DNA of 64,000 nucleotides from Paenibacillus plantiphilus (GTDB lineage Bacteria > Bacillota > Bacilli > Paenibacillales > Paenibacillaceae). Shown here one piece after another: positions 35,732 to 45,267 of the stretch (positions are counted from its first letter, which is position 1; each line of letters begins with the position of its first letter). The position numbers were made by a program, and so were the translations under genes. Where the stretch lies: positions 62,001 to 126,000 of the forward strand of contig NZ_CAKMMF010000012.1 in assembly GCF_927798095.1 (NCBI RefSeq), written 5' to 3'. The notes under the pieces were generated by a model that saw nothing but the letters and a program-made list of their open reading frames with translations, searched no databases and was not told the DNA's origin.

Positions 35732-37264
35732 GTGGAAGATATCGGTTATGGATTGTTAGATCGCAACATGATTCAACAGGTAACGGAGCGATGGCGTCAC
35801 GGGGGTATCGGCATTGTTGTGCTTCAATTGCGGCATGTCAATGCCGCTGCGCTGGATGCGGTGCAGCTATGGATGTCTCAGCAATCTCGTTTGTTCTGGC
35901 GCTACCGTATGGAGAATGAATACTTTTTCTTCCTATGCCGGATCAAGTCAGATCGTCAAATGGGTCTGATTCTCAAGTCAGCCGTGTCCAGTCTGACAAA
36001 CAGCCTACTGAATTCGGCACGTTCATCCGCTTCTCTTGCATCCACTGCCACTGAGGCTGGAGCTGAAGCTTCGGCAGGAGCGAAAGAGAAGCTCAAACCT
36101 TCTTTCACAATCGGGACTGCTTCCGCTTCTCCTTCTGGTATCGGCCGCTCTGCGGAAGCGATGATCTATCATGCGATTAGAGAGGCTATGCTTTCGATGC
36201 TTCATGCACGAATGAAGGAGGAGGATGCTGAGCAGCCTGGTATCGGGAATGGAGAAGCCTGGGAAAACGCTCAATGGAACAGCTCCATTGGAATCGGTGT
36301 CCTGGCAAAGGCTATTCCTACTTTCGGTATCCATGCGCCTGTGTCCAATGTAGCGAAGCTGTTCGAATCGAACACGCATGTTCAAGGCGCTGTTATTGTT
36401 CATCAAGGTCGGCCGGTCGGGCTTGTTATGAAGGAAAAGATGCATCAGATGCTTGCAGGACAGTTCGGCCTGCCTCTGTATTGGAACCGCTCCGTTGAGA
36501 AAATCATGGATGATGACTCGCTCGTCGTAGACGCGAATATTCCAGTTGAGCAGGTTGCTCAGCTTGCTATGGCTCGCGATATTTCCCGGCTGTATGATGT
36601 GGTGACGATCACACGAGACGGCAAGCTGCTCGGTGCTGCTTCGATTCGTTCAATTCTGGAATGGATAACGAATCTGCGCACGGAAGAGGCGCGTACTGCG
36701 AATCCGTTAACGGGCTTGCCGGGCAATGCCGCGATTCAACGGGAAATGAAGCAGAGGATTGAGTCGGGTGAGCCGTTCGCGGTTATTTATGCGGATTTGG
36801 ACTATTTCAAGTGGTACAATGATTGCTTTGGTTTTAGTCAGGGGGATGCGCTGATACGCTACACGGCTACTGTTCTGCAGGATGTGACGGGCATGCTCGG
36901 CGCAAGCGGGGATTTTATCGGGCATATCGGCGGGGATGATTATATTGTTCTTACAAGCTGCAGTGTGGAAGAGACGGACAAGCTGTGCCGCAGTATGATT
37001 TGGCGGTTCAATGGAGGGATTAAATCCTATTATAACGGTATGGATGTAGCGAATGTTGTGGATCGAAGCGGCAACCGCATTGAACAGAACGGTGTGAGTA
37101 TCTCGTTGTCTGTGGTCTATTGTGACGGCAGCAAGGATATTACGACTGAGCTCATCTCTCAAGCGGCGGCAAGGCTCAAGAAACAGGCCAAGCTTCTGAA
37201 CGGCAGTGTATATGTAATGGGTGAGGTTGTTGAAAAGCATCTGGGAGAGGGACGAATAACTTGA
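35732..37264 (+). CDS. CBS-pair and GGDEF-domain protein with altered GGDDY signature
   Basis: A 510-residue cytoplasmic protein. Residues 1-180 contain no recognised domain (a low-complexity Ala/Ser stretch at 85-135). A CBS pair lies at about 195-312 (RPVGLVMKEKMHQML, NRSVEKIMDDDSLVVD). A GGDEF-type domain follows (about 322-500) with NPLTGLPGN, the metal-site Asp355 (YADLDYFKWYND) and, in place of GG(D/E)EF, the sequence GGDDY at 400-404. The Glu to Asp change may weaken or abolish cyclase activity, leaving a GTP- or c-di-GMP-sensing role. GTG 35732 follows GAGAGGGA. The stop overlaps the start of the EAL gene. The CBS module is related to that of the CBS-MCP protein at 27726. Confidence 0.87.
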   Translation: MEDIGYGLLDRNMIQQVTERWRHGGIGIVVLQLRHVNAAALDAVQLWMSQQSRLFWRYRMENEYFFFLCRIKSDRQMGLILKSAVSSLTNSLLNSARSSASLASTATEAGAEASAGAKEKLKPSFTIGTASASPSGIGRSAEAMIYHAIREAMLSMLHARMKEEDAEQPGIGNGEAWENAQWNSSIGIGVLAKAIPTFGIHAPVSNVAKLFESNTHVQGAVIVHQGRPVGLVMKEKMHQMLAGQFGLPLYWNRSVEKIMDDDSLVVDANIPVEQVAQLAMARDISRLYDVVTITRDGKLLGAASIRSILEWITNLRTEEARTANPLTGLPGNAAIQREMKQRIESGEPFAVIYADLDYFKWYNDCFGFSQGDALIRYTATVLQDVTGMLGASGDFIGHIGGDDYIVLTSCSVEETDKLCRSMIWRFNGGIKSYYNGMDVANVVDRSGNRIEQNGVSISLSVVYCDGSKDITTELISQAAARLKKQAKLLNGSVYVMGEVVEKHLGEGRIT

Positions 37265-38475
37265 GTGGATACAGCAGCATACTTGCAGCAGGCAGCAGCC
37301 TGCGCTCCGAACATAACGGACCAAGGGGCATTATTTATTTGGCATGGCATGGAAAGGCGTTGGACCGAATCGATGTTCGCAGCGCGATTCAGAGCAGCTG
37401 GAGAGATTGTGCGGAGCAAGCTATCGCTGAGCAAATGCACGGAGCACTAAGGGGCGCTTCATCCATATGGATGCGAGATGATCTGTATATCACTCTGCCG
37501 ATTATTGGCTCGGATGATTTAGGCGTGGAGGAGCAACTGCTTGAGCTCGGATGCCGATTGCAGCAGGAATGGGAGGAACGCTTTTTCTTTGCTGCGCTTG
37601 GCGGGAGCGGCGAGTTATTGGATCTGCGGCTGCATGCGGGTATTTCTATTGTGGGAAACAATGGCGACACTGGACAAGTGGGTGACCTTTGGTATGAAGG
37701 GATGAAGCGCGCTATCGTTCATGGGCAATCGGTCTGTGCTGTTCAGCGAAGCCTGCAGCGCAAAGCTTTGGAAGGGATGATCAGGGGGCGGCTCATCACG
37801 CCTGTCTATCAGCCGATAATCTCGCTCAATAACGGTGCGGTCTACGGTTACGAAGCGCTGTCGCGCTGTCCTGAAAACCGTTGGTTTCAGGGACCGGAGC
37901 AATTGTTTTCTTTTGCCAGTGATGAAGGTATGGTGTATGCGCTTGACCGGCTGGCGCGTGAGCGAGCCATTGAGTGCAGTGCAGGTCTGTCCAGCCAGCA
38001 GAAGCTGTTCATTAATATTACAGCGCAAATTATGAATGATCCCTTCTTCACTCCCGGTCAGACGCTGCTGCTGCTTGAGAGGTATGGGCTTTCGCCGACT
38101 AATGTGGTGTTCGAAATTACGGAGCGCAGCTCCATTGAGGATTTTGGCGCGGCCAAGAGGACGCTGGGCCATTATCGGAATCAGGGCTATCAGATCGCGA
38201 TTGACGATGCCGGAGCAGGGTATTCCTCGCTACAATCCATCGTGGAGCTTGAGCCGGACTACATTAAGATCGACCGGTCGCTTATACGGGATATCCATCG
38301 TGATGGGATGAAGGAGCATATTGTACATACTTTTATCGATCTGGCTGCCAAAATGGGTGTATCCCTCGTTGCGGAAGGCATTGAGACGGAAGCGGAGCTG
38401 CTGCATATGGAAGCGATGGGCGTGCACTATGCGCAAGGTTATTTTCTAGGCAAGCCGATGCTCGCGGTTGTGTAG
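37261..38475 (+). CDS. EAL-domain c-di-GMP phosphodiesterase
   Basis: A 404-residue protein with a C-terminal EAL domain (about 165-404) that keeps the residues for c-di-GMP hydrolysis: YQPI (183-186), EAL (198-200), FEITERSS, IDDAGAGYSS, DYIKIDRSLI, AEGIETEAEL and QGYFLGKP. The N-terminal 160 residues resemble a degenerate GGDEF-like fold without a signature. TTG 37261 overlaps the stop of the GGDEF gene (TTGA) and has GGGAGAGGGA upstream, so translation is coupled. The two proteins probably act as one c-di-GMP module. A terminator follows at 38523. Confidence 0.9.
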   Translation: MSGYSSILAAGSSLRSEHNGPRGIIYLAWHGKALDRIDVRSAIQSSWRDCAEQAIAEQMHGALRGASSIWMRDDLYITLPIIGSDDLGVEEQLLELGCRLQQEWEERFFFAALGGSGELLDLRLHAGISIVGNNGDTGQVGDLWYEGMKRAIVHGQSVCAVQRSLQRKALEGMIRGRLITPVYQPIISLNNGAVYGYEALSRCPENRWFQGPEQLFSFASDEGMVYALDRLARERAIECSAGLSSQQKLFINITAQIMNDPFFTPGQTLLLLERYGLSPTNVVFEITERSSIEDFGAAKRTLGHYRNQGYQIAIDDAGAGYSSLQSIVELEPDYIKIDRSLIRDIHRDGMKEHIVHTFIDLAAKMGVSLVAEGIETEAELLHMEAMGVHYAQGYFLGKPMLAVV

Positions 38476-38522
38476 CCAGAAACTGGCTTGGGACAGATGG
38501 ATTCAAGCATTGGAAAATTATA

Positions 38523-38570
38523 GGCAAGCTTTCCTCTACGCTTAGGACGGTGTGGGAAAGCTTGTCTTCT
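38523..38570 (+). terminator. Terminator after the EAL gene
   Basis: The arms GGCAAGCTTTCC and GGAAAGCTTGTC are followed by TTCTTT. Confidence 0.75.
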
Positions 38571-38619
38571 TTATGCTATGATAGTTGGTAGGATGATCAA
38601 AGGTGAGGAGTGCCTCAGA

Positions 38620-41286
38620 ATGGATAAATGGATTTTGATTGACGGCAACAGTATTGCTTTTCGGGCGTTCTATGCGATGCCTCCACTAACGAATTCTGCC
38701 GGGCTGCACACGAATGCCGCATTCGGCTTCACGACCATGCTGCTCAAGCTTCTTGAGGAGCATAAGCCGACCCATATGCTCGTTGCGTTCGACGCAGGCA
38801 AGGTAACCTTCCGCCATGAAGGATACAGCGAGTATAAGGGCGGACGCGCGAAGACACCGCCGGAATTATCGGAGCAATTCCCTGTCATTAAGGAGCTGCT
38901 GGGATCATTCGGCATTGCGCAATTCGAGCTGTCCGGCTATGAGGCCGATGATATTATAGGCACGTTGACCAAGCTTGCGGATGAGCAGAAGGTGAACACG
39001 CTTGTCGTAACCGGCGATAAAGATATGCTGCAGCTTGCCTCCGATCATGTCACGATTGCGCTTACCCGCAAAGGCGTTAGTGAGGTCGAGCTTTACAATC
39101 CGAGCGGCATTCAAGAGAAATATGGTTTGACTCCGCTGCAAATTATTGATCTCAAAGGTCTGATGGGCGACGCTTCCGATAATATTCCGGGCATACCGGG
39201 TGTCGGAGAGAAGACGGCGCTTAAGATGCTGCACGAGTACGGCTCCGTTGAGGAAGTGCTGAACCATATCGGTGACCTCAAGGGTAAAATGAAAGAGAAG
39301 GTCGAAGCGCATCAGGAAGACGCGCGCATGAGCAAGAAGCTGGCTACAATCTTCCGCGAGGTTCCGCTTGAGAACAAAGCGGAGGAACTGCTCTACAGCG
39401 GCTACGACAAGTCGCAGCTGGCGGATATGTTCCGCAAGCTGGAATTCAAGTCGCTTATTGAGCGGCTTGAATTGCCTGACGCGGGCGGGGATGCTGGCGA
39501 TGGGAGCGGTGCAGGGGCCGTCGAGGCAACCTATGAGGTTGTCTCGGCCGCGGAGCTGTCGGCTTCGGAGCTGACAGACGCGCTTGCAAGCGCAGACAGC
39601 GTATATATTGAAGCAGCGGGCGAAAATCCGCATCAAGCGAAGCTGCTTGGTCTGGCGATAGCGGCTGGAGAGCGGGTCATCGTCGTAACGGCAGAGTCGT
39701 TGCTGGAGCCAGCCAGTGAGCGGATTCGCAGCTGGCTGGAAGATGCTGCGGCGCCTAAGCGCGGCTATGATCTTCATAAAGCCGATCTGACGCTTGGCAG
39801 GCTCGGCATCGAGCTGCGCGGAACGACGTTCGATGCGCTGCTCGTTGCATATTTGCTTGATCCGACAGAGTCGAATCAGACGGTCGCAACGCTTGCGCAG
39901 CGCTATCATCTGCCCGCTGTGCCGACAGATGAGGCCGTATACGGCAAGGGAGCGAAGTTCCAAGTGCCGTCCGAGGACGTGCTTGCGCGTCATCTGGCTG
40001 CGAAGGCAGATGCCATCGCCCGCCTCGTGCCGCTAATGGAGCGCGATCTGGAGGAGAGCGGGATGAGCAAGCTCTATCATGAGCTGGAGCAGCCGCTTGC
40101 TGTCGTGCTTGCAGGCATGGAGAAGCAGGGAATTAAGGTCAATCCCGAGACGCTGGAGGAGCTTGGCAAGGAGCTGAGCTTGAATATAGATCGTTATATG
40201 AGTGATATCTACACTCATGCCGGTATGGAATTCAATATCAACTCGCCCAAGCAGCTTGGCGAGGTGCTGTTCGAGAAGCTTGGCCTGCCTGCAATGAAGA
40301 AGACGAAGACCGGCTATTCCACGGATGCCGAGGTGCTGGAGAAGCTGGAGCCGTATCATGAGATTGTAAGGCTTATTCTGCACTATCGGCAGCTGTCGAA
40401 GCTGCAATCGACTTATGTTGAAGGTCTGCTCAAGGAGATTCGCCGCGAGACTGGCAAGGTGCATACCTACTACAGGCAGACGATTGCCGCTACTGGCCGG
40501 TTGTCCAGCCAATTCCCGAACCTGCAGAACATTCCGATCCGGCTGGAGGAAGGACGGCGGATTCGGAAAGCTTTTGTCCCGTCAGAGCCCGGTTGGTTGA
40601 TTCTGTCGGCGGATTACTCGCAGATCGAGCTTCGCGTGCTTGCCCAAATCTCAGGCGATGAGAGGCTGAAGGAAGCTTTTATCCAGGATATGGACATTCA
40701 TACGAAAACCGCGATGGACGTGTTCGGCGTAAGTAGCGAAGAAGTGGATGCCAATATGCGACGTTCTGCCAAGGCGGTTAATTTCGGGATCGTTTACGGA
40801 ATAAGCGATTTTGGATTGTCCAACAACTTGAATATTACGCGCAAGGAAGCGTCGAAGTTTATAGAGCAGTATTTTGAAGTGTTCCAAGGGGTACGCGGTT
40901 ATATGGACAATATCGTGATGCAAGCCCGTAAGGATGGCTATGTGACGACATTGCTGGAACGCCGCCGCTATTTGCCGGAAATCAATGCTTCGAATTTCAA
41001 TTTGCGTTCGTTCGCCGAGCGGACGGCGATGAATACGCCGATTCAAGGGACGGCCGCAGACATCATCAAGCTGGCAATGGTCAGAATGGACGAGCAGCTT
41101 CGCGAGAAGGGCTTGCGCAGTCGGATGCTGCTTCAAGTACATGATGAGCTTGTGTTTGAGGTGCCGGAGGATGAGCTCGAAACGATGAAGAAGCTTGTGC
41201 CGGAAGTGATGGAGAGCGCGTTGAAGCTGGATGTGCCGCTCAAGGCGGATGTCAGCTACGGTGCGAATTGGTATGAATCCAAGTAA
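38620..41286 (+). CDS. polA: DNA polymerase I
   Basis: An 888-residue repair and replication polymerase. The N-terminal 5'-3' exonuclease domain (1-290) keeps its acidic residues (LIDGNSIAFRAFYAMPPL, YEADDIIGTL, VTGDKDML). The middle domain (about 310-490) is the degenerate 3'-5' exonuclease lacking the catalytic carboxylates, as in Bacillus PolA. The polymerase domain has motif A (LSADYSQIELRVLA), the O-helix (RRSAKAVNFGIVYG) and motif C (LQVHDELVFE). ATG 38620 follows GGTGAGGAG; further upstream codons are not needed. mutM lies 93 bp downstream, a usual partner. Confidence 0.97.
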   Translation: MDKWILIDGNSIAFRAFYAMPPLTNSAGLHTNAAFGFTTMLLKLLEEHKPTHMLVAFDAGKVTFRHEGYSEYKGGRAKTPPELSEQFPVIKELLGSFGIAQFELSGYEADDIIGTLTKLADEQKVNTLVVTGDKDMLQLASDHVTIALTRKGVSEVELYNPSGIQEKYGLTPLQIIDLKGLMGDASDNIPGIPGVGEKTALKMLHEYGSVEEVLNHIGDLKGKMKEKVEAHQEDARMSKKLATIFREVPLENKAEELLYSGYDKSQLADMFRKLEFKSLIERLELPDAGGDAGDGSGAGAVEATYEVVSAAELSASELTDALASADSVYIEAAGENPHQAKLLGLAIAAGERVIVVTAESLLEPASERIRSWLEDAAAPKRGYDLHKADLTLGRLGIELRGTTFDALLVAYLLDPTESNQTVATLAQRYHLPAVPTDEAVYGKGAKFQVPSEDVLARHLAAKADAIARLVPLMERDLEESGMSKLYHELEQPLAVVLAGMEKQGIKVNPETLEELGKELSLNIDRYMSDIYTHAGMEFNINSPKQLGEVLFEKLGLPAMKKTKTGYSTDAEVLEKLEPYHEIVRLILHYRQLSKLQSTYVEGLLKEIRRETGKVHTYYRQTIAATGRLSSQFPNLQNIPIRLEEGRRIRKAFVPSEPGWLILSADYSQIELRVLAQISGDERLKEAFIQDMDIHTKTAMDVFGVSSEEVDANMRRSAKAVNFGIVYGISDFGLSNNLNITRKEASKFIEQYFEVFQGVRGYMDNIVMQARKDGYVTTLLERRRYLPEINASNFNLRSFAERTAMNTPIQGTAADIIKLAMVRMDEQLREKGLRSRMLLQVHDELVFEVPEDELETMKKLVPEVMESALKLDVPLKADVSYGANWYESK

Positions 41287-41379
41287 GACATCCCGCCAAT
41301 GAATCGGGTATAATGGGGAAAGTACGGCGGGCTGATTGCAGCAGCGTCTGCAGCAGCCGGTTGTGGCGGAGGTGAGAGA

Positions 41380-42258
41380 ATGCCGGAATTACCGGAGGTT
41401 GAGACCGTTCGGCGGACGTTGAACCAGCTTGTTGCTGGTAAGCGTATCGAACGGGTGACGGTGAGGCTGCCGCGAATCATTCAGCGGCCGAGCGAGCCGG
41501 AGCAGTTCGCCGCAGCGCTTGAAGGCCGTACAATAAGGACGGTTGAGCGGCGCGGGAAGTTTTTGCGTATTATGATGGAGGATCTGGTGCTTGTCTCCCA
41601 TCTGCGAATGGAAGGCCGTTATGGCGTCTTTACGCAGGATGAGCCGATCGAGTCTCATACGCATGTTATTTTTCATTTCGATGATGGCACGGAATTGCGA
41701 TATAAGGATGTGCGGCAGTTCGGGACGATGCATCTGTTCACGCCGGAGGAAGAGCTTGTGCTGCCGCCGCTGAACAAGCTGGGCATTGAACCGCTCGACG
41801 ATGGATTCACTTTGAACGTGTTCAAGGAGAGGCTGGCCCGTCGAACGACGAGGATCAAGCCGCTCCTGCTGAATCAGGAATATGTTGTTGGACTGGGCAA
41901 TATATATGTAGATGAAGCGTTATTCACGGCTGGCATTCATCCGGAGCGCACGGCGGATTCGCTGAAAAGGCCGGAGTGGGCGCGATTATACGAGGCTGTG
42001 CGCGCTACGCTCGCCAGAGCGGTAGAAGCAGGCGGTTCTTCTATCAAGTCGTATGTGAACGGCCAGGGCGAGATGGGAATGTTCCAGCATGAGCTTCTCG
42101 TATACGGACGGAAGAATGAGCCTTGCAGCCGCTGCGGCCGAGCCATTGAGAAGCTGGTTGTAGGTGGACGCGGGACGCATATTTGCACGAGCTGTCAGCC
42201 GCTGCCGAAGCAGCGCTCAGGTAACGCAGCTGAAATGAAGATGCACGATCGGGAGTAA
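41380..42258 (+). CDS. mutM: Formamidopyrimidine-DNA glycosylase
   Basis: A 292-residue base-excision repair enzyme that removes 8-oxoguanine and formamidopyrimidines. It has the N-terminal MPELPEVETV with catalytic Pro2 and Glu3, a lysine in the GKFLR segment, the H2TH region (QEYVVGLGNIYVDEALF) and a C-terminal zinc finger (CSRC ... CTSC). GGCGGAGGTGAG precedes the ATG. It follows polA, as in many Bacillota. Confidence 0.97.
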   Translation: MPELPEVETVRRTLNQLVAGKRIERVTVRLPRIIQRPSEPEQFAAALEGRTIRTVERRGKFLRIMMEDLVLVSHLRMEGRYGVFTQDEPIESHTHVIFHFDDGTELRYKDVRQFGTMHLFTPEEELVLPPLNKLGIEPLDDGFTLNVFKERLARRTTRIKPLLLNQEYVVGLGNIYVDEALFTAGIHPERTADSLKRPEWARLYEAVRATLARAVEAGGSSIKSYVNGQGEMGMFQHELLVYGRKNEPCSRCGRAIEKLVVGGRGTHICTSCQPLPKQRSGNAAEMKMHDRE

Positions 42259-42392
42259 GCCGCATATGATGTACCATTCATGGGCGAATGCACACCGCAG
42301 CTATCCATATTGGAACCGTGAGATGGATTGTATGACGGTTCAATAATGGCTTGCGTGTGAGCGGGTTTCGCCGTCATGGGAGGGACATTGGG

Positions 42393-43100
42393 TTGCTCAC
42401 ACAAGTTGCCTCATTGCTGCTGCTTGCATTCGCCGTCAGTCTGGACGGTCTTGGAGTCGGCGTCACCTATGGCCTGCGTCGTATTCGTATTCCGCTTCTG
42501 TCGGTCATTATTATTGTGCTTTGCTCTGGATTGGTCGTATGGATCTCGATGGGGATCGGTGCTGTGCTGGCTGATTACATGTCCCCGCAGATATCGAAGT
42601 GGATCGGCGCCGGTTTGCTTATTCTAATTGGCTGCTGGGCGTTGTATCAGCTGTGGAAGAGACGTTTTGACCGTTCGGAGGATAATGTCGAGGGGAATAA
42701 TGATGGCCATGACCAGCCGAATGTGCCGAACACAGGTCTGGGCATACGGAGAACGGCGAAGACCATCCTGATCGTAGAGCTAAAGCGGCTTGGCCTCGTC
42801 ATCCAGATTCTGCGCACACCGCAGATTGCTGACGTAGACCGTTCGGGAATTATTAGCGCGTCCGAGGCCGTATTGCTTGGTTTTGCATTATCACTGGACA
42901 GCTTGGGCGCAGGGCTGGGAGCGGCCATGATTGGCTTTTCGCCGCTGCTTACCTCTGCTGTTATCTCACTTGCGTGCGGCTTGTTCCTGCTCGGCGGGAT
43001 GCAGCTGGGATTCCGGCTTGCGTCGATGAGGGGCATACGCACATTGTCTGTGCTGCCGGGTGTGATGCTTATTGTTATGGGTTTGATGAAGTTGATGTAG
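42393..43100 (+). CDS. ytaF: Sporulation membrane protein YtaF (MntP-like fold)
   Basis: A 235-residue protein with about six membrane segments in two homologous halves, each beginning with the LAFAVSLDGLGVG / LGFALSLDSLGAG signature of the MntP/YtaF group. In Bacillus subtilis ytaF lies between mutM and coaE and is linked to sporulation. The best start is TTG 42393, eight bases after GGGAGGG; the open frame extends to ATG 42351. The variable central loop (about 90-125) is hydrophilic. Confidence 0.88.
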   Translation: MLTQVASLLLLAFAVSLDGLGVGVTYGLRRIRIPLLSVIIIVLCSGLVVWISMGIGAVLADYMSPQISKWIGAGLLILIGCWALYQLWKRRFDRSEDNVEGNNDGHDQPNVPNTGLGIRRTAKTILIVELKRLGLVIQILRTPQIADVDRSGIISASEAVLLGFALSLDSLGAGLGAAMIGFSPLLTSAVISLACGLFLLGGMQLGFRLASMRGIRTLSVLPGVMLIVMGLMKLM

Positions 43101-43141
43101 GAGTAGGTAGTACTAGGATAGGTCAGTAATGAGGTGAAGGA

Positions 43142-43738
43142 ATGAAACTTGGTTTGACGGGCGGCATCGCTTGTGGCAAAAGTACGGTGTCGGCCATGCT
43201 CGTTCAGCGAGGAGCCAAGCTCATTGATGCGGACGCTGTCGCCAGGGAGGTCGTCCTTCCCGGCGAGCCGGCGCTGAACGACATTGTCGCTGCTTTTGGC
43301 GAGCAGGTTCTGAATGAGGATGGTACACTGGACAGGAAGAAGCTGGGCACAGTCGTGTTCGGCAATCGCGAGCAATTGGATAGACTGGAATCGATCCTGC
43401 ATCCAGCGATTCGAAGCCGAATGTGGGACAAGATCAATAAATATGAGGCGGAAGATCCGAGCCAGCTGATCGTGGCCGATATTCCTTTGCTGTATGAGAC
43501 GGGACAAGCTGGGCTGTATGACGACGTTATGGTTGTCTATGTGCCGAAGGCCGTTCAATTGGAGCGGCTCATGGCTAGAAGTGGTATGTCGGCTGAAGAA
43601 GCTGAGAAGCGGATTGCTCTACAGATGGATATTGAAGAGAAGAAACGACTTGCAGGAATTGTTATAGACAACAGCGGAACAATACAGGATACTAAGCGTC
43701 AAATTGATGGATTTTGGCGTAAGCAAGGGTTATCATGA
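43142..43738 (+). CDS. coaE: Dephospho-CoA kinase
   Basis: A 198-residue kinase for the last step of coenzyme A synthesis. The P-loop GLTGGIACGKST is at residues 4-15, DADAVAREVV follows at about 30-39, and the lid-type segment with IPLLYETG is near residue 115. GAGGTGAAGGA precedes the ATG. It overlaps the lytic transglycosylase gene by four bases. Confidence 0.96.
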   Translation: MKLGLTGGIACGKSTVSAMLVQRGAKLIDADAVAREVVLPGEPALNDIVAAFGEQVLNEDGTLDRKKLGTVVFGNREQLDRLESILHPAIRSRMWDKINKYEAEDPSQLIVADIPLLYETGQAGLYDDVMVVYVPKAVQLERLMARSGMSAEEAEKRIALQMDIEEKKRLAGIVIDNSGTIQDTKRQIDGFWRKQGLS

Positions 43739-44340
43739 GACGTCCGGCACGACGTTCGGCACGACGTTCGGCACGCAGGCGGGCGTTATTCTTCCTTATA
43801 TTGCTCGTCCTTGTTGCTCTGCTCCTTGCAGTCCTGTTCTTGAAGCCGGATTGGATGGGCCGCTGGATGTATCCCATTCATTATAAGGAGGATATTCGGA
43901 TCAGCGCAGAGAACTATGAGCTTGATCCGCTGCTCATAGCGGCTGTCATTCGAGTCGAGACGAATTATAGGCCTGAGGCGGTGTCAGGCAAGGGGGCAGT
44001 GGGCATCATGCAGCTCATGCCCGATACAGCGGAATGGATTATGAAGAAGGGCGGCTTTACTGCTGTTTCGCCCAAGATGCTGACTGCTCGCGCGGATATT
44101 AGCATTGAGCTGGGGTCCTGGTATCTGCGATCCTTACATAAGCAGTTCGACGGAAACCTGTATGCAGCGTTAGCCGCGTATAATGCAGGTCCGGGTACTG
44201 TAAAGCGGTGGATGAGCGAAGGCACTTGGGATGGCACATTCGAGACGGTGAAGGAAATACCGTACGGCGAGACGCGCCACTATGTACAACGAGTTATTTA
44301 TTATTATAATAAGTATCAGAAGTATTACACGGAATTTTAA
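43735..44340 (+). CDS. Membrane-anchored lytic transglycosylase (SLT family)
   Basis: A 201-residue protein with a basic, arginine-rich N-terminus, one membrane anchor (about 17-37) and a Slt-type domain (about 55-195). Catalytic Glu73 lies in IRVETNYRPEAVSGKGAVGIMQLMP, and AALAAYNAGPGTVKRW completes the family pattern. It cleaves peptidoglycan glycan strands. The gene overlaps coaE (ATGA), the arrangement seen in other Bacillota. Its first codons contain a short CGGCACGACGTT repeat, which produces the arginine-rich tract (RRSARRSARRRA). Confidence 0.9.
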   Translation: MRRPARRSARRSARRRALFFLILLVLVALLLAVLFLKPDWMGRWMYPIHYKEDIRISAENYELDPLLIAAVIRVETNYRPEAVSGKGAVGIMQLMPDTAEWIMKKGGFTAVSPKMLTARADISIELGSWYLRSLHKQFDGNLYAALAAYNAGPGTVKRWMSEGTWDGTFETVKEIPYGETRHYVQRVIYYYNKYQKYYTEF

Positions 44341-44356
44341 TTTGCATCATAAGGAA

Positions 44357-44402
44357 GGAAGCCTTGGCCGACCACCTGTGAGGGCGATTGGCCAAAGCTT
44401 CC
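44357..44402. terminator. Convergent terminator between transglycosylase and SASP genes
   Basis: The arms GGAAGC-C-TTGGCC and GGCCAA-A-GCTTCC form a strong stem between two convergent genes. No clear T-run is seen. Confidence 0.6.
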
Positions 44403-44419
44403 GTTATGAAGCCTTGTCA

Positions 44420-44638
44420 TTATTTGAACTGTCCAGCAAGGGATTGCTCACCGATTTGTACCAGTTTACGAGTGATGTAACCCCCAAGGGAGCCAGCGTC
44501 ACGCGTAGCCATGTTGCCATAGTAGCCATCTTGCGGGATGGCGATGCCCAGCTCTTGTGCGACCTCGTATTTCATTTGGTCGAGCGCTGCTGTAGCTTGT
44601 GGAACAACTAGTTGATTGCTGCTGCGATTTGAGCTCAT
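44420..44638 (-). CDS. Alpha/beta-type small acid-soluble spore protein
   Basis: A 72-residue DNA-binding spore protein. It has the conserved segments ALDQMKYEVAQELGI, with the germination-protease cleavage-type site, and GSLGGYITRKLVQIGEQSL. These proteins coat and protect DNA in dormant spores. AAGGAGGTG precedes the ATG at 44638. It shows that the organism forms endospores; expression should be forespore-specific, under sigma-G. Confidence 0.95.
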   Translation of the reverse strand: MSSNRSSNQLVVPQATAALDQMKYEVAQELGIAIPQDGYYGNMATRDAGSLGGYITRKLVQIGEQSLAGQFK

Positions 44639-44739
44639 TGTCTTTCACCTCCTTGCGGTTGGTAAAAGTATTATGTGCGAAAGCGGCAGTTTCATGACAG
44701 GGAACGTTTGGTAAAATGTAAATGGAGGATTATACGAAC

Positions 44740-45219
44740 ATGAAATGTCCATATTGCGATTACGCGGGGACGAAAGTGCTTGATTCCAGACCAGCGAATG
44801 AGAACAAATCGATACGCCGCAGACGGGAATGCGAGAAATGCACACGCCGATTCACTACCTTCGAAATGGTGGAGGAAACTCCGCTAATCGTTATTAAGAA
44901 GGATGGCAGCCGCGAGGAATTCAGCCGTGACAAAATGCTACGCGGACTTATTCGGGCTTGCGAGAAACGTCCCGTATCCGTCGAGCTTCTTGAGGTTATT
45001 GTCTCCGAGGTAGAGAAGGAAATTCGTACGACAGCGAACGCTGAGGTCGAGAGCCGCGCAATCGGCGAGATCGTTATGGAACAGCTCTATCCGATTGACG
45101 AGGTAGCATACGTTCGTTTCGCATCCGTATACCGCCAATTCAAGGATATCGACATGTTTATGAAGGAACTGAACAATCTGCTCTCCAAGCATCCGCTCGG
45201 AATCAACAAGAAGGATTGA
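44740..45219 (+). CDS. nrdR: Transcriptional repressor NrdR
   Basis: A 159-residue repressor of ribonucleotide reductase genes. It has the zinc ribbon MKCPYC ... CEKC (1-34) and an ATP-cone domain (about 49-139; [20 protein letters not shown]). The standard start MKCPYC is ATG 44740, eleven bases after GGAGG. It is followed by a tRNA gene. Confidence 0.97.
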   Translation: MKCPYCDYAGTKVLDSRPANENKSIRRRRECEKCTRRFTTFEMVEETPLIVIKKDGSREEFSRDKMLRGLIRACEKRPVSVELLEVIVSEVEKEIRTTANAEVESRAIGEIVMEQLYPIDEVAYVRFASVYRQFKDIDMFMKELNNLLSKHPLGINKKD

Positions 45220-45267
45220 CAGCTCAGCTCTCCCTATGGTACGATCTTACTTGTCGTCACTAATCAT

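Noticed and set aside
38905-39993. 362-codon minus-strand frame
   Set aside because: It is antisense to polA, and its translation is of low complexity and matches no known protein pattern.
42647-43558. 303-codon minus-strand frame
   Set aside because: It is antisense to ytaF and coaE and has no independent support.
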